A DNA stretch of 7,424 nt from an uncultured Clostridia bacterium (GTDB lineage Bacteria > Bacillota > Clostridia > Christensenellales > Borkfalkiaceae), in assembly GCA_934247855.1 (NCBI GenBank), contig CAKQKA010000076.1, positions 1 to 7,424 on the forward strand, written 5' to 3'. How positions within the stretch are numbered: the first letter of the stretch is position 1; each line of letters starts with the position of its first letter. This document shows positions 6,489 to 7,424 of this stretch, piece by piece. The position numbers were made by a program, and so were the translations under genes. The notes beneath the pieces were generated by a model. That model saw nothing but the letters and a program-made list of their open reading frames with translations, did no database searches and was not told the origin of the DNA.

Positions 6489-7424
6489 TAAATACATTTT
6501 ACGATTCATATCGAATTTTGATGCGGGTATACGGACAAAAGGCGTATATTAAGCAAGCCATAAATTCAGAGATAATCGAGCCGATAAATCGTGCGGCGGT
6601 CATAAAAATAGTTTACGGAGTAGTCGAAAACGATATTTATCTCGATTACGTTTTGTCGGCTCTTTGCGATAAGCGACCGAAACTTCCCGTAAGGGTTGTA
6701 TTAAAAATTGCGATTTATAATTTGCATTTTTTAAACAAATCTCCGTATGCCGTAACAGATTCTGCGGTCGAATTGCTGAAAAAAATGGGTAAAGGCGGTG
6801 TTACCGGTTTCGCAAATGCCGTCCTTAGAAAATATATTTCAACCAAAATCGAACTTCCTGCGGATTATATCGAAAACACGTCGATAAAGTATTCTTATCC
6901 CGAATTTGCGGTAAAATTGCTTGTTGACTATTATGGCAAAGCATGCGCCGAAAATATAATGAGTTATCGCGAAACTCATAACTATGTAAGATTTAACAAT
7001 GATATTGACGGAAAGCAATATCTTCAGAATAAAAGTAAAACATTTGACGAAACGCCGTTTAACAATCTTTTTGATGTTAAAAACTTTAAACGCGACGAAG
7101 ATTACGATAAAGGAGTTTATACTTTTCAATCGATCGGTTCGGTTGCGATCTGCGATATAGTTCCAAGCGGGAATATTCTTCTTGATTGTTGTGCCGCACC
7201 GGGCGGACAAACAGTTTTGCTATCCGATAAATTCAGTAAAGTGGACGCTTTTGAGTTGCATGATCATCGCGCCGAGCTTATAGATCAATATAGTGCGCGC
7301 ATGAACAAACATAATATTGATGTAATAACCGGAGATTCTTCGGTTTATGATCATCGGTTTGCGCAGGTTGCCGACGTTGTACTGTGCGATTGTCCTTGCT
7401 CAGGGTTTGGGGTGACTCACGAAA
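6485..7424 (+). CDS. rsmB: 16S rRNA (cytosine-967-C5)-methyltransferase, 3' end beyond window
   Basis: The first 313 residues of RsmB (family length about 430-450), cut by the window end. It is an S-adenosylmethionine-dependent enzyme that makes m5C in 16S rRNA; the position (967 in E. coli) is inferred from the family. The N-terminal NusB-like RNA-binding domain spans about residues 1-130, with the typical FANAVLRKY (109-117). The Rossmann methyltransferase domain follows: GVYTFQSIGSV (210-220), SAM motif I CAAPGGQT (236-243), acidic E257 in motif II, and motif IV DCPCSG (302-307) with the conserved C305. The catalytic cysteine of motif VI lies outside. Position 303 is Cys where Ala is usual. 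The start overlaps the fmt stop as ATGA, and no clear ribosome binding site precedes it, suggesting translational coupling. The order fmt-rsmB is standard in Bacillota. Confidence 0.95.
   Translation, partial: MINTFYDSYRILMRVYGQKAYIKQAINSEIIEPINRAAVIKIVYGVVENDIYLDYVLSALCDKRPKLPVRVVLKIAIYNLHFLNKSPYAVTDSAVELLKKMGKGGVTGFANAVLRKYISTKIELPADYIENTSIKYSYPEFAVKLLVDYYGKACAENIMSYRETHNYVRFNNDIDGKQYLQNKSKTFDETPFNNLFDVKNFKRDEDYDKGVYTFQSIGSVAICDIVPSGNILLDCCAAPGGQTVLLSDKFSKVDAFELHDHRAELIDQYSARMNKHNIDVITGDSSVYDHRFAQVADVVLCDCPCSGFGVTHE

Noticed and set aside
6150..6509. 119-residue open frame on the - strand over the end of fmt
   Set aside because: Antisense to conserved fmt sequence with no family features.
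6839..7210. 123-residue open frame on the - strand inside rsmB
   Set aside because: Antisense shadow of the rsmB gene, which reads through to the window end with all expected motifs.

Overview
This window is an ordinary housekeeping region, most likely from a low-GC Gram-positive bacterium (Bacillota, Clostridia-like). That placement is inferred from three things: the moderately AT-rich sequence with clear Shine-Dalgarno sites before most genes, the gene order yicC-rpoZ-priA-def-fmt-rsmB (the backbone of the Bacillus/Clostridium cluster), and a clostridial-type FAD-dependent dehydrogenase next door. No species can be named. All seven genes lie on the + strand and together cover almost the whole window. 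I see no mobile element, CRISPR array, rRNA, tRNA or phage feature.

Layout. Positions 1-147 are AT-rich and non-coding, and hold a perfect-consensus sigma-A promoter (TTGACA, 17 bp, TATAAT). It drives a 471-residue FAD-dependent dehydrogenase with a conserved four-cysteine cluster near its N-terminus. The 122-bp gap that follows holds a 10-bp inverted repeat and a second sigma-A-like promoter whose -10 box sits inside a 7-6-7 dyad. That promoter should drive yicC (endoribonuclease family) and rpoZ (RNA polymerase omega). A clean intrinsic terminator begins at the last base of the rpoZ stop codon. Only 13 bases after its T-tract comes priA (primosomal helicase), with no recognisable ribosome binding site but an exact TATAAT 5 bases before its ATG. 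The genes def (peptide deformylase), fmt (Met-tRNA formyltransferase) and rsmB (16S rRNA m5C methyltransferase, cut by the window end) follow tightly, the last two joined by stop/start overlaps.

How the genes work together. Fmt adds the formyl group to initiator Met-tRNA and Def removes it from the finished chain, so these two form one cycle. RsmB modifies the ribosome, omega belongs to RNA polymerase, PriA restarts replication forks, and YicC acts on RNA. The set is therefore growth-linked information processing rather than a pathway. Compared with the usual Bacillota order, remA, gmk and coaBC are absent from their expected places.

I did not find a convincing new system. The points most worth a second look are the possibly leaderless priA start behind the terminator, the dyads at the yicC promoter, the missing cluster members, and the unexplained cysteine cluster in the FAD protein.
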